A stretch of DNA of 8,372 nucleotides from UBA1081 sp964495345. Lineage in GTDB: Bacteria; Bacillota; Clostridia; Oscillospirales; Acutalibacteraceae. Below are positions 1-6,242 of the stretch, in pieces. The first letter of the stretch is position 1. The number at the start of each line of letters is the position of its first letter. The position numbers were made by a program, and so were the translations under genes. Below the pieces are notes generated by a model, which was given only the letters and a program-made list of their open reading frames with translations, was not told the origin of the DNA and did not search any database. The DNA is taken from positions 1-8,372 of the forward strand of contig CAZBVV010000079.1 of the NCBI GenBank assembly GCA_964495345.1. The letters are read 5' to 3'.

Positions 1-653
1 TTCTCCTGCTGTTCTTTATAAAATTTGTGAACATTTAAAAATGCACAGATTATGCAATAGAATGAATACACCGCATATATGAGATATGTGGTCTGCCGGT
101 AATCGTTTACAACCATCTGGATACTCAACAATATATTCACCGCAGAACTGAAAATCCATAAATATGTATATTCAACATATGCGAGCATTGTCAGCACGGG
201 AATTACAAATCCGAGCAAGAATGTTATGCTGTCAAGCAAAGCATATTCGTAGTCAAGGTGGATAAACACAGCCGTCAGCACTGCCCATAAAAGAATAAGT
301 ACCGAAAAAGCAATCCAACGCATTTTTGTGTTCATTTTTTTGAATACCACCGTGCTTTTATAAGCATTTTTCTGCCAACGGAAAAATGTCATTAACTGAA
401 TAGGAAAGCTGAAAAGTGCCGCCGATGCCGCCGATGCATAAACACCCATATAAATGTATGCGACAGCGTAAATAAGCGAATTGATTGCACCGACCAACGC
501 ACCGAATCGGTTAGCCTCTGACTGAAATGCCATTACAAAAAGGGATATAAACAGCGGAATCATAAGGAAAAATTCCTGTTTACACAATATTCCCGCAGTC
601 AGTATGGCTATGCCCGTTATTGCTATTATTATAATCTTTTTCTTGTCTTTCAT
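1..653 (-). CDS. PnuC-like (nicotinamide riboside/NMN transporter family) membrane protein, 3' end cut by window edge
   Basis: I translated this frame by hand from the ATG at 653; 217 codons stay open to the window edge, so only the extreme C-terminus is missing (PnuC proteins are usually 200-250 aa). The protein is strongly hydrophobic with about seven membrane segments and a basic start (MKDKKK). Seen motifs that resemble Firmicute PnuC proteins: RFGALVGAINSLIYA (49-63), LFSFPIQLMTFFRWQKN (80-96) followed by YKST and a basic loop, and YLWIFSSAVNILLSIQM (164-180). PnuC proteins are facilitators for nicotinamide riboside and relatives that take other vitamins or nucleosides; the substrate cannot be told here. 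The canonical WxxW is not intact (RWQKN), so it is a divergent member. Its ATG overlaps the TGA of the preceding propeller gene (ATGA), which indicates translational coupling and places it as the last visible gene of the GH13 operon. Family call fairly sure, substrate unknown. Confidence 0.72.
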   Translation of the reverse strand, partial: MKDKKKIIIIAITGIAILTAGILCKQEFFLMIPLFISLFVMAFQSEANRFGALVGAINSLIYAVAYIYMGVYASAASAALFSFPIQLMTFFRWQKNAYKSTVVFKKMNTKMRWIAFSVLILLWAVLTAVFIHLDYEYALLDSITFLLGFVIPVLTMLAYVEYTYLWIFSSAVNILLSIQMVVNDYRQTTYLIYAVYSFYCIICAFLNVHKFYKEQQE

Positions 654-1711
654 TTTTTCAATTCCCATTTCTGTTGCCAGATAACTGCAGGTGATTCTTC
701 ACTATCTCTTGCATAAAAAACAGTCAGCAGACTTCCGTCATCAAGCTCTGTTGTGGAGGGATACCCTAAATCAGCCGTACAATAATTTTCATAAAGAGTA
801 TATTCTTCGCTCCATGTTTCGCCGCCGTCAGAGCTTAAAACCACACGGATTCCGCAAGGAAGTTTTCTGCGTGAAAATGCGGCAATCAATGTTCCCGATG
901 AATGGAGAAACAGATGAGACGGTGCACCGCTGTCGTCTTTTATAATCTGTCTGAGTTCACTCCACGTTTTTCCGTTATCAAATGAAACCGTCTGATAAAG
1001 AGTAAAAATTGCTTCTTCATAATTCTCTACTCTTATATGACAGACAATTTTGCCGTCGGGAAGCTGAATTGCATATGGCTCATAAAAATTAAGATGCTCC
1101 ATGCCGTCAATGCTGATTTTACCTTGAAAAGATGATTTTCCGCTTTCCGGATCAATCAGATATGCTTCAATCCTGTTGTGTTCACCGAATACGTTACCGA
1201 CCCACAGAATACTTCCGTCATTGAGTTCAGTAGGTCCGTGAGGTGAACTTACAGGAGCTTTATAGATTTTCCCGAATGTTTTTCCGCAATCTGTGCTAAC
1301 ACGGAAGGTACTGCCCAGAGCTTCTGCTTCATCCTTTTTGGAAACGGAATTTATATAATCAAAACATTCTTCTGTTTGCGGCATATTTTGTCTTTGAAAG
1401 TCAATAGTATTATTGAAAGATGTTACAATCAAGCCTTTTTCACCAAAAACGGTAAAACCCACATCCCTGTCATCAAGAACGGTATCAATTACAGCCTCGG
1501 GAGCAGAATAGCTTTCACCGTTATCATCGCTGAAAGAAATTACTGCTTTGCCGAAAGGACAAACATGTTCAATTCGATAACCGGACGCACCAACAACTAT
1601 TCTTCCGTTCTGAAGCTTTGCTATTGTGGGCCAGCCGAAATAAGAATGATTGCCTTCGGGATTGCTCATTATAATTTTCTCGGAACCGATTAGTTTAATA
1701 GTTACAGACAT
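650..1711 (-). CDS. Sialidase-like (BNR/Asp-box) six-bladed beta-propeller protein, cytosolic
   Basis: 353 aa. Four Asp-box motifs (S-x-D-x-G-x-T-W type) are visible: SDDNGESY (61-68), STDCGKTF (139-146), SFDNGKTW (243-250) and SSDGGETW (293-300). Repeated strand patterns such as LQNGRIVVGAS, LNDGSILWVGN, LPDGKIVCHIR and LDDGSLLTVFY add to a six-bladed sialidase-type propeller. The length fits a propeller with no extra domains. The (F/Y)RIP motif that carries the first substrate-binding arginine of true sialidases is replaced by FGWPTI (25-30), so an exo-alpha-sialidase activity should not be assumed; related propellers include other glycosidases and lyases. There is no signal peptide. The start ATG follows GAGG at a good spacing, 16 bp after the oxidoreductase stop, and the stop overlaps the next gene's ATG. 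Operon with GH13, oxidoreductase and PnuC-like genes suggests a role in intracellular sugar processing. Fold sure, reaction unknown. Confidence 0.85.
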   Translation of the reverse strand: MSVTIKLIGSEKIIMSNPEGNHSYFGWPTIAKLQNGRIVVGASGYRIEHVCPFGKAVISFSDDNGESYSAPEAVIDTVLDDRDVGFTVFGEKGLIVTSFNNTIDFQRQNMPQTEECFDYINSVSKKDEAEALGSTFRVSTDCGKTFGKIYKAPVSSPHGPTELNDGSILWVGNVFGEHNRIEAYLIDPESGKSSFQGKISIDGMEHLNFYEPYAIQLPDGKIVCHIRVENYEEAIFTLYQTVSFDNGKTWSELRQIIKDDSGAPSHLFLHSSGTLIAAFSRRKLPCGIRVVLSSDGGETWSEEYTLYENYCTADLGYPSTTELDDGSLLTVFYARDSEESPAVIWQQKWELKK

Positions 1712-1727
1712 ATTTTACCTCACAGTA

Positions 1728-2735
1728 TCAAAATTCATAATCAGGCTTAACAATTTTTCCTGTTGTTGCAGCCTCCACAATAGCAAGGCAAACGGCAACA
1801 GTTTTTGCACCCTCACGGGCATCTGTAGCAACAGGCTTATTATTGAGAATTGCATCGGCAAAAACATCAAATTCCTTTGCTGCATTGTGATTATTAACCT
1901 GAATATCAATAATCTGCGGCTCTTTAACAACCCCCTCATCATCTGTAGTAAAGAGTGTCATTGTGGGTGATGTATTGTCGCATATAATCGTCCCTTTTGT
2001 GCCGTAAACAACCGTTCTCATTGTGTAATCTCGTTTGCAACCCGTTGATACGAACACCTTGCCCGCAACATTTTCATCAAATTTCATAATTGCGATTGTT
2101 GCATCGTCATAGGGAACTTGCGGCAAAAGCTTATGCGTGCCGTATGCAAAAACCTCTTTCGGGTCACCTGCAAGCCAACGGATAAGGTCAACAGCGTGGC
2201 ATCCGCCGCCGATAACACCGTGACGGTTGGGGTCTGCACGCCAATCATCACAAAGCTTCATATAATCGTGAGCATATTCGGATTCAATAAAATAAAGCTC
2301 ACCGATTGTACCGGATTCAATAATTTCTTTTGCTTTTTCAAATGCGGGAGTGAATCGGCAAATCTGACCAACCATAAATTTGGCATCGGATTCATCGGCA
2401 ACTTTTACAATTTCACTGAGGTCCTCACGGGTGAGTGCAAGAGGCTTTTCGCAAAGCACGTGCTTACCTGCACGAAGCAAATCGCAGGCAACCTTTTTGT
2501 GCTGTTGGTCGGGAATTGCTACCGTAACAACATCAATATCAGGATTATTAACAATATCCGTATAATCAGTAACCCATTTTTCCTTGGGTATACCGTATCT
2601 TTCACCGGCAAAACGAAGATTTTCCTCATTACAGTCACAGATTGCAGCAATTTCTGCACCGTAACTCATTGTTCCCTCAACATGAGACATACCGAATTTC
2701 ATACCAATATTGGCAACTTTTAATTTCTTTTCCAT
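1728..2735 (-). CDS. Gfo/Idh/MocA family NAD(P)-dependent oxidoreductase
   Basis: 335 aa from the chosen ATG. The N-terminal Rossmann domain starts with KVANIGMKFG (6-15) and continues with the acidic end of strand 2 (ICD, 32-34) and the family signature EKP (E96-K97-P98), whose lysine is the usual catalytic or cofactor-contacting residue. The C-terminal alpha/beta domain holds GGGCHAVD (177-184 region) with H180 and D183, matching the GG..H..D active-site motif. Members oxidise or reduce sugars, inositols and amino sugars, or catalyse NAD-dependent glycoside cleavage through keto intermediates; the substrate is not readable here. Length is normal. A longer reading from TTG at 2741 is possible but would leave only 1 nt after the AAGGAG site, so ATG at 2735 is preferred. 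It lies 33 bp after the GH13 stop and 16 bp before the propeller gene, with no terminator on either side, so it is in the same operon. Confidence 0.93.
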   Translation of the reverse strand: MEKKLKVANIGMKFGMSHVEGTMSYGAEIAAICDCNEENLRFAGERYGIPKEKWVTDYTDIVNNPDIDVVTVAIPDQQHKKVACDLLRAGKHVLCEKPLALTREDLSEIVKVADESDAKFMVGQICRFTPAFEKAKEIIESGTIGELYFIESEYAHDYMKLCDDWRADPNRHGVIGGGCHAVDLIRWLAGDPKEVFAYGTHKLLPQVPYDDATIAIMKFDENVAGKVFVSTGCKRDYTMRTVVYGTKGTIICDNTSPTMTLFTTDDEGVVKEPQIIDIQVNNHNAAKEFDVFADAILNNKPVATDAREGAKTVAVCLAIVEAATTGKIVKPDYEF

Positions 2736-2742
2736 AACCAAT

Positions 2743-2748
2743 CTCCTT
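2743..2748 (-). promoter_or_regulatory. Ribosome binding site deciding the oxidoreductase start
   Basis: AAGGAG on the minus strand sits 7 nt before ATG 2735 but only 1 nt before the upstream TTG at 2741. The spacing fixes the start at 2735 and removes two residues from the longest reading. Confidence 0.8.
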
Positions 2749-2768
2749 TTTAAACAAAAACATATATA

Positions 2769-4073
2769 TTATATTTTTACATACTGCACCGAACAGCCGG
2801 GCATTAAGCTGCCTGAACCAAAATCAAAATGTGTTCCCGTTATAAGTTCAGTTCCACAGCCTGCTTTTGAATCGAAATGAGCTGTGTATTCATTTTCATC
2901 TGCATTTATAAGAACAAGGACTCTTTCATCATCACATACGCGCTCAAAAACAAGTTGTCGGTTTGTCTGATGAAGTATTTTCAAACTGCCGTAACACAAA
3001 GCCTTGCTTTCACGGTGTATTTTTGCAACCTTTGAGATAAATTCGGATATTTCATTAAATTGTACCGTATCAATTTCCGGACGAAGTGCATCATCACCGT
3101 CTTCTTTTCTGCCCTCAATCCCCCATTCGCTACCGTAGTAAACACAAGGAATACCGGGCATACCGAACAGTATACCGTAAGCAGGAATAATATGTTTTTT
3201 GTTTGTAAGTGCCGAAGCAAGTCTTGTAACATCATGGTTGTCAACAAACCCTATAAGCTGTAAGCCTCTGTACATACACCAGTCCTCGCTGCCGAAACGA
3301 TTACTGAGTGAATAACCGATTTCAAACATATTCATACTGTTAAATGAAGAATAGATACCCTTGTAACACTCATAATTCGTAGCACTATGAAGCATTCCGT
3401 CACAAACTATATCTCTGTAATTTCCATGAATCATCTCGCCTGCAAGGAAGAAATCACTTTTCTTTGACATACAGAATGAATTAAGCTCCCGCATAAACTG
3501 ACGATTGAGCATATATGCAACATCAAGCCTGAGACCGTCAATGCCGAAATTATCTATCCACTCACCCACACGGTCAAAAAGATAATTTTTAACCTGCTGA
3601 TTGTCAAGATTAAGCTTTACGAGTTCGTAATGACCTTCCCAACCCTCGTACCAAAAGCCGTCATTGTATGTGCTGTTACCGTCAAAACTTATATGAAACC
3701 AATCTTTAAACGGTGATTCCCACTTCTTTTCTCTTACATCTTTGAATGCAAAAAAATCCCTGCCCACATGATTAAAAACACCGTCAAGAATTATTCTTAT
3801 GCCGTTTTCGTGCAGTTTATCGCAAATAAATTTAAAATCGGCGTTTGTGCCAAGTCTTATATCAATTTTTGAAAAATCAGAAGTATCATATCCGTGTGCC
3901 GAGCTTTCAAAAACGGGACAAAAATATACAGCATTAACATTAAGCTTTACAAGATGCTCCGTCAAATCTGCAACTTTCAATATTCGGGATTTAAGTACAC
4001 CGTCATTATGTTTTGGTGCACCGCAAAATCCAAAAGGATATATCTGATATATAACACTTTCATTATACCACAT
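2769..4073 (-). CDS. GH13 alpha-amylase-family glycoside hydrolase (cytosolic maltodextrinase/amylase-like)
   Basis: 434 aa. A (beta/alpha)8 barrel with all four GH13 conserved regions: region I DGVFNH (97-102), region II GLRLDVA (180-186) with the nucleophile D184 and R182, region III GEM (212-214) with acid/base E213, and region IV FVDNHD (276-281) with the transition-state stabiliser D281. The catalytic triad is therefore complete. It starts directly with the barrel (VIYQIYPFGFCGAP), with no signal peptide and no N-terminal CBM34-type domain as found in the longer (about 580 aa) cyclomaltodextrinases; the last ~75 residues form the usual C-terminal beta domain. Expected role: cleavage of alpha-1,4 (or related alpha) linkages in imported malto-oligosaccharides. 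The start ATG has GAGG 7 nt upstream. First gene of the four-gene operon, read from the promoter at 4119-4148. Exact specificity is open. Confidence 0.93.
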   Translation of the reverse strand: MWYNESVIYQIYPFGFCGAPKHNDGVLKSRILKVADLTEHLVKLNVNAVYFCPVFESSAHGYDTSDFSKIDIRLGTNADFKFICDKLHENGIRIILDGVFNHVGRDFFAFKDVREKKWESPFKDWFHISFDGNSTYNDGFWYEGWEGHYELVKLNLDNQQVKNYLFDRVGEWIDNFGIDGLRLDVAYMLNRQFMRELNSFCMSKKSDFFLAGEMIHGNYRDIVCDGMLHSATNYECYKGIYSSFNSMNMFEIGYSLSNRFGSEDWCMYRGLQLIGFVDNHDVTRLASALTNKKHIIPAYGILFGMPGIPCVYYGSEWGIEGRKEDGDDALRPEIDTVQFNEISEFISKVAKIHRESKALCYGSLKILHQTNRQLVFERVCDDERVLVLINADENEYTAHFDSKAGCGTELITGTHFDFGSGSLMPGCSVQYVKI

Positions 4074-4118
4074 AAGTTGACCTCACTTTTTTATTTAAAA
4101 TTATAATTTTTTTTAATA

Positions 4119-4148
4119 ATTATAGCACACATCTTAAACCTAAAACAA
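4119..4148 (-). promoter_or_regulatory. Extended -10 promoter of the GH13 operon
   Basis: On the minus strand, TATAAT (4124-4119) is preceded by TGC, giving an extended -10 box (TGnTATAAT). TTGTTT (4148-4143) lies 18 bp upstream as a -35; shifting by one base gives TGTTTT with 17 bp. The predicted start near 4112 leaves a leader of about 40 nt ending in the GH13 ribosome binding site. The leader is very AT-rich and contains a perfect 14-bp palindrome (4097-4110) holding a second TATAAT without a convincing -35. The -35 lies inside one arm of the palindrome at 4143-4169, which suggests regulation. Confidence 0.7.
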
Positions 4149-4186
4149 TATTTTCTGCGAATATTGTTTACACTTACATCTTAACC
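4129..4186. repeat. Direct repeat flanking the candidate operator
   Basis: ACATCTTAAACC (4129-4140) and ACATCTTAACC (4176-4186) differ by one inserted A and lie on either side of the 4143-4169 palindrome, starting 47 bp apart. Paired direct repeats in the same orientation are a common form of AraC-family binding sites, and an AraC gene lies in this locus, but the link is only inference. The downstream copy falls in the spacer between -35 and -10. Confidence 0.4.
4143..4169. promoter_or_regulatory. 27-bp palindrome over the -35 box, candidate operator
   Basis: Two perfect 10-bp arms, AAACAATATT and AATATTGTTT, are separated by 7 bp (plus-strand spacer TTCTGCG). The arm nearer the gene contains the -35 hexamer, so a protein bound here would compete with RNA polymerase, as expected of a repressor site. 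Because it lies upstream of the predicted transcription start, it would act as DNA and not as an RNA hairpin. The regulator cannot be named. Confidence 0.55.
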
Positions 4187-4220
4187 GTCTGATAAACACA
4201 AAGTTCACACTTGATTCAAT

Positions 4221-4248
4221 TTAAAAGAAAAACCACTCAAATGAGTGG
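4221..4248 (-). terminator. Rho-independent terminator after the GH16 gene
   Basis: On the minus strand CCACTCA pairs with TGAGTGG across a TT turn (or a 6-bp stem with a 4-nt loop), at 4248-4233, followed at once by TTTTTCTTTT. It sits about 100 nt after the GH16 stop and before the GH13 operon promoter, so it separates the two units. Confidence 0.85.
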
Positions 4249-4273
4249 CTGCACTTATTATCATTACAGGACG

Positions 4274-4287
4274 CAGCGGCACCGCTG
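4274..4287. repeat. GC-rich inverted repeat in the GH16 3' region
   Basis: CAGCGG and CCGCTG surround a 2-base CA spacer, in an otherwise AT-rich stretch between the GH16 stop and its terminator. No T-run follows on either strand, so it is not a terminator by itself; it could form a small 3' UTR hairpin. The rest of 4249-4350 holds nothing I recognise. Confidence 0.35.
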
Positions 4288-4350
4288 TAAAGATAGATAT
4301 TTTTAATGTTTGTATTGATAAATCAAAAAGTGTACTATGCTTGTTATATA

Positions 4351-5202
4351 TTATTTTTTATATTGATAAACTTTTACATAATCTATTACAAAATCAACGG
4401 GAAGTGTTCCTTCGGGGTTATTTTCAACATTACCCGACCAACCGAAAACAGGCTTTCCCGCTACACCATCAACCTCAACCGAAAGAATCATAAATTCTTC
4501 ATTCTGCGAAACTCCTCCGAATGAAGAACGGCAGGTTTCAACACCGTTAATATAGAAAATATATTCTTTTTCATTCCATTCAAGTCCGTATGTGTTAAAA
4601 GTATTATAAGGGTCGTTAACTCCAAATGCTCCCAGGCGTTTTGATTTTCCTTGAATCCCGTAGCCGTTATAATGAAGATTTGATACAACGGAATTTCTTA
4701 TCTTCTTGCGTTTATATAACGGAGATTCAAAAATGTCAATTTCTGTACCTTCCTTGCCTGAGTTTCCTGTACCGACTTTCATTGAATGGAGCCAGAATGC
4801 AGCCCACAATCCCTCAGCGGCAGGAAGTTTACAGCGACATTCGTAATATCCGAATTTCTGTTCAAACAATCCCGAAGTGTCAATCGCTTCCGTATAATAG
4901 CCTGCACCGAATTCTCCGTTTTCTTTATATTCTGTGCGAATATGCAGTTTATTATCAATAATTATTGCCTGAGAAGGAGACCATAAGCCGCCTTTACGAG
5001 CACCTGTTTCGGTGTTGAAAAATCGATGTTCATGCCATTTTGATTCATCTAATTTATCACCGTCAAAATTATCCTCAAACACCAGCTCAAATTCTGACAA
5101 ATCAATCTTTTTCGGATTTTTCGGAACAGGTGTGAGTCTGCTTGTTACAAGCGGATCAAAAATTCCCGAAAATATATTGCCGATAAAGCCAAGAATATCC
5201 AT
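4351..5202 (-). CDS. GH16 family beta-glucanase-like hydrolase without a signal peptide
   Basis: 283 aa. A single GH16 jelly-roll domain runs from about residue 38 (FELVFEDNFDG) to the C-terminal strand DYVKVYQ. The catalytic signature EIDIFE (154-159) is present with nucleophile E154, D156 and acid/base E159; its ExDxxE form is that of the laminarinase and related groups. Substrate-cleft features include GLWAAFWLHS (131-140) and NLHYNG (175-180). Likely reaction: endo-hydrolysis of beta-1,3 or beta-1,3/1,4 glucan, or another GH16 substrate. Oddly there is no Sec signal: the N-terminus MDILGFIGNIFSGIF has no basic n-region and no cleavage site, and an in-frame TAA lies immediately before the ATG, so the start cannot be moved upstream. 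An AAGGTGA ribosome binding site precedes it. It has its own promoter and terminator. Family sure, linkage specificity and location open. Confidence 0.9.
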   Translation of the reverse strand: MDILGFIGNIFSGIFDPLVTSRLTPVPKNPKKIDLSEFELVFEDNFDGDKLDESKWHEHRFFNTETGARKGGLWSPSQAIIIDNKLHIRTEYKENGEFGAGYYTEAIDTSGLFEQKFGYYECRCKLPAAEGLWAAFWLHSMKVGTGNSGKEGTEIDIFESPLYKRKKIRNSVVSNLHYNGYGIQGKSKRLGAFGVNDPYNTFNTYGLEWNEKEYIFYINGVETCRSSFGGVSQNEEFMILSVEVDGVAGKPVFGWSGNVENNPEGTLPVDFVIDYVKVYQYKK

Positions 5203-5226
5203 TTAATCACCTTTTCGTTTTTTGAA

Positions 5227-5256
5227 ATTATAACACAATCAAATTAAAACAATCAA
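5227..5256 (-). promoter_or_regulatory. Extended -10 promoter of the GH16 gene
   Basis: Minus-strand TATAAT (5232-5227) preceded by TGT gives an extended -10; TTGATT (5256-5251) is 18 bp upstream as -35. Predicted initiation near 5220 leaves a leader of only about 18 nt, mostly ribosome binding site. The rest of the 226-bp gap to the lipoprotein gene shows no convincing terminator, so read-through from the symporter unit may also reach this gene. Confidence 0.6.
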
Positions 5257-5291
5257 GAAAACAAAGACACTTTTGCAAACAAAATCAAGAA
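5251..5291. repeat. Direct repeat upstream of and over the GH16 -35
   Basis: AATCAAGAA occurs at 5251-5259 and again at 5283-5291, starting exactly 32 bp apart (about three helical turns); the gene-proximal copy includes the -35 hexamer. On the minus strand it reads TTCTTGATT. The arrangement suits a dimeric activator of the AraC type, but in AT-rich DNA a 9-mer pair could also be chance. Confidence 0.35.
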
Positions 5292-5428
5292 TACCTTTAG
5301 CATTTTCAAGTGTAATGTAAAAGACATTCATTTAACAAATTGGAATTTACCTTTTTTGAACCATTCAACAAGCCGATTCTGTCTGCTTAGCACAATTCAA
5401 ACATTCAGTTTTTAAATGTGTCCGAATT

Positions 5429-6241
5429 TCAATCCTTGTAGTTGATTTGTAATTCTTTAATTGCAAGTCCGTTCGTTGTCGGGTACCACTTGTCACCTAA
5501 AATTAAATCACTTTCTTTTGCATCAACATGAATCGTTAAAAGATTGGTACAGTTATAGAATGCATATTCGTCAATCTGCTTGATTGTTTGAGGAATGATT
5601 AATTCGGTAATGCCTGAACAAAAAGCGAAAGCATCTTTGCCGATAAACGAAACATTTTTTGAAAGCGTGAGCTCTGTCACAGCACTGCAACGGAAAAATG
5701 CTTTTTCCTCAATGCTCTTTACGCTGTCAGGCATGACAACGGACGTAAGCTTTGTGCATTTATAAAATGCTTTTGTACGGATTGTCTCAACACCGTACGG
5801 AATTTCGAAGGCACCTTCCTTGGCAGGAGGAAAGCAGACGATTGTTTTCATATCCTTTGTGTAGAGAACCCCATCAAACGAACAGAAATATTCATTTGAT
5901 TCATCAACTGTATATGCAGCAATATTTTGATTGTTTTCAAGTGCCCATGTGCCGATTTCCTTCACATTTTTGCCGATTACAAACGCAGTAACGTACTCAA
6001 GATTCACGGCTGCAAAATCAGCAATTTTTGTAACCGGAACATCTTCATATTCATCGGGAATAACAATTTTATCAACGGAAGATGCATTCGGCACGCTTAC
6101 AACGGTGGCTTCACCGTTTTCAATCTTATATTCGATCGTATCCTTTTCGGTGCCTAAAATCGAACCGACAGTACTACAACCAGAAAACAGTAAACAGATG
6201 CAAATCGGAAGTGCTGCTATTTTAATAATTTTTTTATTCAT
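5429..6241 (-). CDS. BspA-like leucine-rich repeat (LRR_5) lipoprotein
   Basis: 270 aa from the chosen ATG. The N-terminus is a lipoprotein signal: basic MNKKIIK, hydrophobic IAALPICICLLF and a lipobox ending FSGC with the lipidated cysteine at C22; so it is exported and membrane-anchored. The C-terminal part has four clear repeats of exactly 23 residues with the pattern AF..C..(L/V)T.(L/V)..P..(V/I)..I: AF at 158, 181, 204 and 227, cysteines at 162, 185, 208 and 231. More degenerate repeats precede them from about residue 60. Such LRR_5 repeats mediate protein or surface binding. A reading starting at 6313 would add 24 residues inside the symporter gene and hide the signal, so ATG 6241 is taken, with GAGG 9 nt upstream. 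It starts one base after the symporter stop, so the two are almost surely co-translated. Binding partner unknown. Confidence 0.88.
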   Translation of the reverse strand: MNKKIIKIAALPICICLLFSGCSTVGSILGTEKDTIEYKIENGEATVVSVPNASSVDKIVIPDEYEDVPVTKIADFAAVNLEYVTAFVIGKNVKEIGTWALENNQNIAAYTVDESNEYFCSFDGVLYTKDMKTIVCFPPAKEGAFEIPYGVETIRTKAFYKCTKLTSVVMPDSVKSIEEKAFFRCSAVTELTLSKNVSFIGKDAFAFCSGITELIIPQTIKQIDEYAFYNCTNLLTIHVDAKESDLILGDKWYPTTNGLAIKELQINYKD

Positions 6242-6242
6242 A

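Noticed and set aside
2118..2723. Plus-strand open frame of 201 codons
   Set aside because: It is entirely antisense to the oxidoreductase, whose Rossmann and EKP motifs prove the minus frame; the Cys/Asn/Phe-rich composition is typical of a shadow frame.
4097..4110. Perfect 14-bp AT-only palindrome with a second TATAAT in the GH13 leader
   Set aside because: No -35 at the right distance; AT-only palindromes arise easily and it lies downstream of the better extended -10 box.
4074..4350. Possible riboswitch or other structured RNA in the longest intergenic gap
   Set aside because: The gap is accounted for by a GH16 terminator, a promoter and DNA repeats; no conserved riboswitch core is visible, and the GH13 leader is only about 40 nt.
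4245..4493. Plus-strand open frame of 82 codons starting with GTG
   Set aside because: No ribosome binding site, overlaps the GH16 3' end antisense, and the translation becomes low-complexity hydrophobic text with no family resemblance.
5239..5331. Possible 30-codon minus-strand peptide starting at ATG 5331 in the gap before GH16
   Set aside because: No Shine-Dalgarno at a usable distance, and it runs through the proposed GH16 -35 region; likely chance.
5356..5368. Short palindrome TTGAA-CCA-TTCAA, sharing AACCATTC with the minus strand of the symporter upstream region
   Set aside because: Only 5-bp arms and an 8-base match; too short to separate from chance in AT-rich DNA, and no T-run to make it a terminator.
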